NCBI GenBank assembly: GCA_022839445.1
Contig: JALHFC010000028.1
Coordinates: forward strand, 5,249-18,158
From: Pelotomaculum sp.
GTDB taxonomy: Bacteria > Bacillota > Desulfotomaculia > Desulfotomaculales > Pelotomaculaceae
Reading direction: 5' to 3'
Length of the DNA: 12,910 bases
A model generated the notes under the pieces. The model ran no database searches and was not told the DNA's origin. It was given only the letters and a program-made list of their open reading frames with translations. A program made the translations under genes and the position numbers. Every line of letters starts with the position of its first letter. Positions within the stretch are counted from its first letter, which is position 1. Of the stretch, positions 12,388 to 12,910 are shown piece after piece.

Positions 12388-12910
12388 GTCCGTTTTTATT
12401 TTTACCTTCCATGATTTGCACAAACACTTCCACCAGGTGAGGATCAAACTGGGTCCCGGCGCATAATTTAATCTCTTCCAGCGCTTTTCCCTTTGTCATC
12501 GCCTCCCGGTAAGGCCGGTCGCTGGTCATGGCGTCATAAGCGTCGGCAATGGCCAGGATGCGGCACTCCAGGGGGATATCTTCCCCTTTTAGGCCCAGGG
12601 GGTAACCGTTGCCGTTCCACCATTCATGGTGCTTTAAAATCCAATCGGTGATCGGGATCAAGTCAGTCGCCAGCATTGCGATGCGGTGTCCGATCTCGCA
12701 GTGCCGCTGTACCTCGATATATTCTTCGCAAGTGAGGGCATCGGGCTTGTATAGCAGGCTGTCCGGCACTCCCACCTTGCCGATATCGTGAAACTTGGCC
12801 AGCAGGCGCAAATCAGCAATCCGGCTTTCAGCCAGGGAAATACCCGTGGCCATATCTGTCACCAGGTCTTGTAGCCGCCGGGCGTGGCCCCCGGCAATAA
12901 AGTCCCTCTC
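12377..12910 (-). CDS. HD-GYP domain protein, 5' part outside window
   Basis: C-terminal 177 residues of an HD-GYP phosphohydrolase; the frame stays open to the window edge, so the start is missing. Likely cyclic di-GMP phosphodiesterase, by family. The metal-site pattern is complete: GGHARR (His9 of the visible part), FHDIGK (His41, Asp42, Lys45), His70 and His75 in QRHCEIGHRI, HHE at 94-96, NGNGYP (99-104) and ADAYDAM (Asp123). HHEWW in place of the commoner HHERW occurs in many clostridial members. The fragment ends with a short Lys-rich tail. Upstream sensor or GGDEF domains, common in such proteins, would lie beyond the window. It is transcribed towards the small plus-strand genes and is unrelated in function to the ilv-leu operon. 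Confidence 0.93.
   Translation of the reverse strand, partial: ERDFIAGGHARRLQDLVTDMATGISLAESRIADLRLLAKFHDIGKVGVPDSLLYKPDALTCEEYIEVQRHCEIGHRIAMLATDLIPITDWILKHHEWWNGNGYPLGLKGEDIPLECRILAIADAYDAMTSDRPYREAMTKGKALEEIKLCAGTQFDPHLVEVFVQIMEGKNKNGLTV

Overview
The window looks like chromosome from a moderately GC-rich Firmicute of the Desulfotomaculum/Pelotomaculum type (Clostridia). Three things suggest this: a T-box riboswitch in front of an amino-acid operon, strong AGGAGG/GGGGAG ribosome binding sites combined with several TTG starts, and the style of the protein sequences. The genus is an inference; no rRNA or other marker gene is present.

Positions 53-10856 hold a tightly packed minus-strand operon for branched-chain amino acids, transcribed right to left: ilvE, ilvD, ilvB, ilvN, ilvC, a second acetolactate synthase catalytic gene (here ilvB2), leuA, leuC, leuD. 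Its control region lies at 10915-11264: a sigma-A-type promoter, then a T-box leader whose specifier reads AUC (Ile), ending in an intrinsic terminator. A second terminator-like hairpin separates ilvE from ilvD. Together the genes make acetolactate and acetohydroxybutyrate (IlvB/IlvN, IlvB2), reduce and dehydrate them (IlvC, IlvD), transaminate the keto acids (IlvE), and divert ketoisovalerate to leucine (LeuA, LeuC, LeuD). No ilvA or leuB is visible; leuB may lie beyond position 1.

Several operon proteins carry unusual details. LeuA lacks about 38 residues of its C-terminal leucine-sensing domain. IlvB2 has Leu in place of the Trp that governs substrate choice and herbicide binding. The IlvC cofactor loop is acidic and has lost both phosphate-binding serines, which predicts NADH use. 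LeuD ends in a tail encoded by a 15-bp motif that recurs four more times, exactly or as variants, in the repeats 11 kb away.

Positions 11282-11531 hold two 112-bp direct repeats (two mismatches, 138-bp period), each bounded by an inverted 15-bp motif, so they look REP/BIME- or MITE-like. They lie between the minus-strand operon promoter and two small plus-strand genes of unknown function. One encodes a Met-rich protein with an MMDG repeat, the other a Cys-rich protein, and they may be distant paralogs. They converge on a 5'-truncated minus-strand HD-GYP gene that runs off the right edge.
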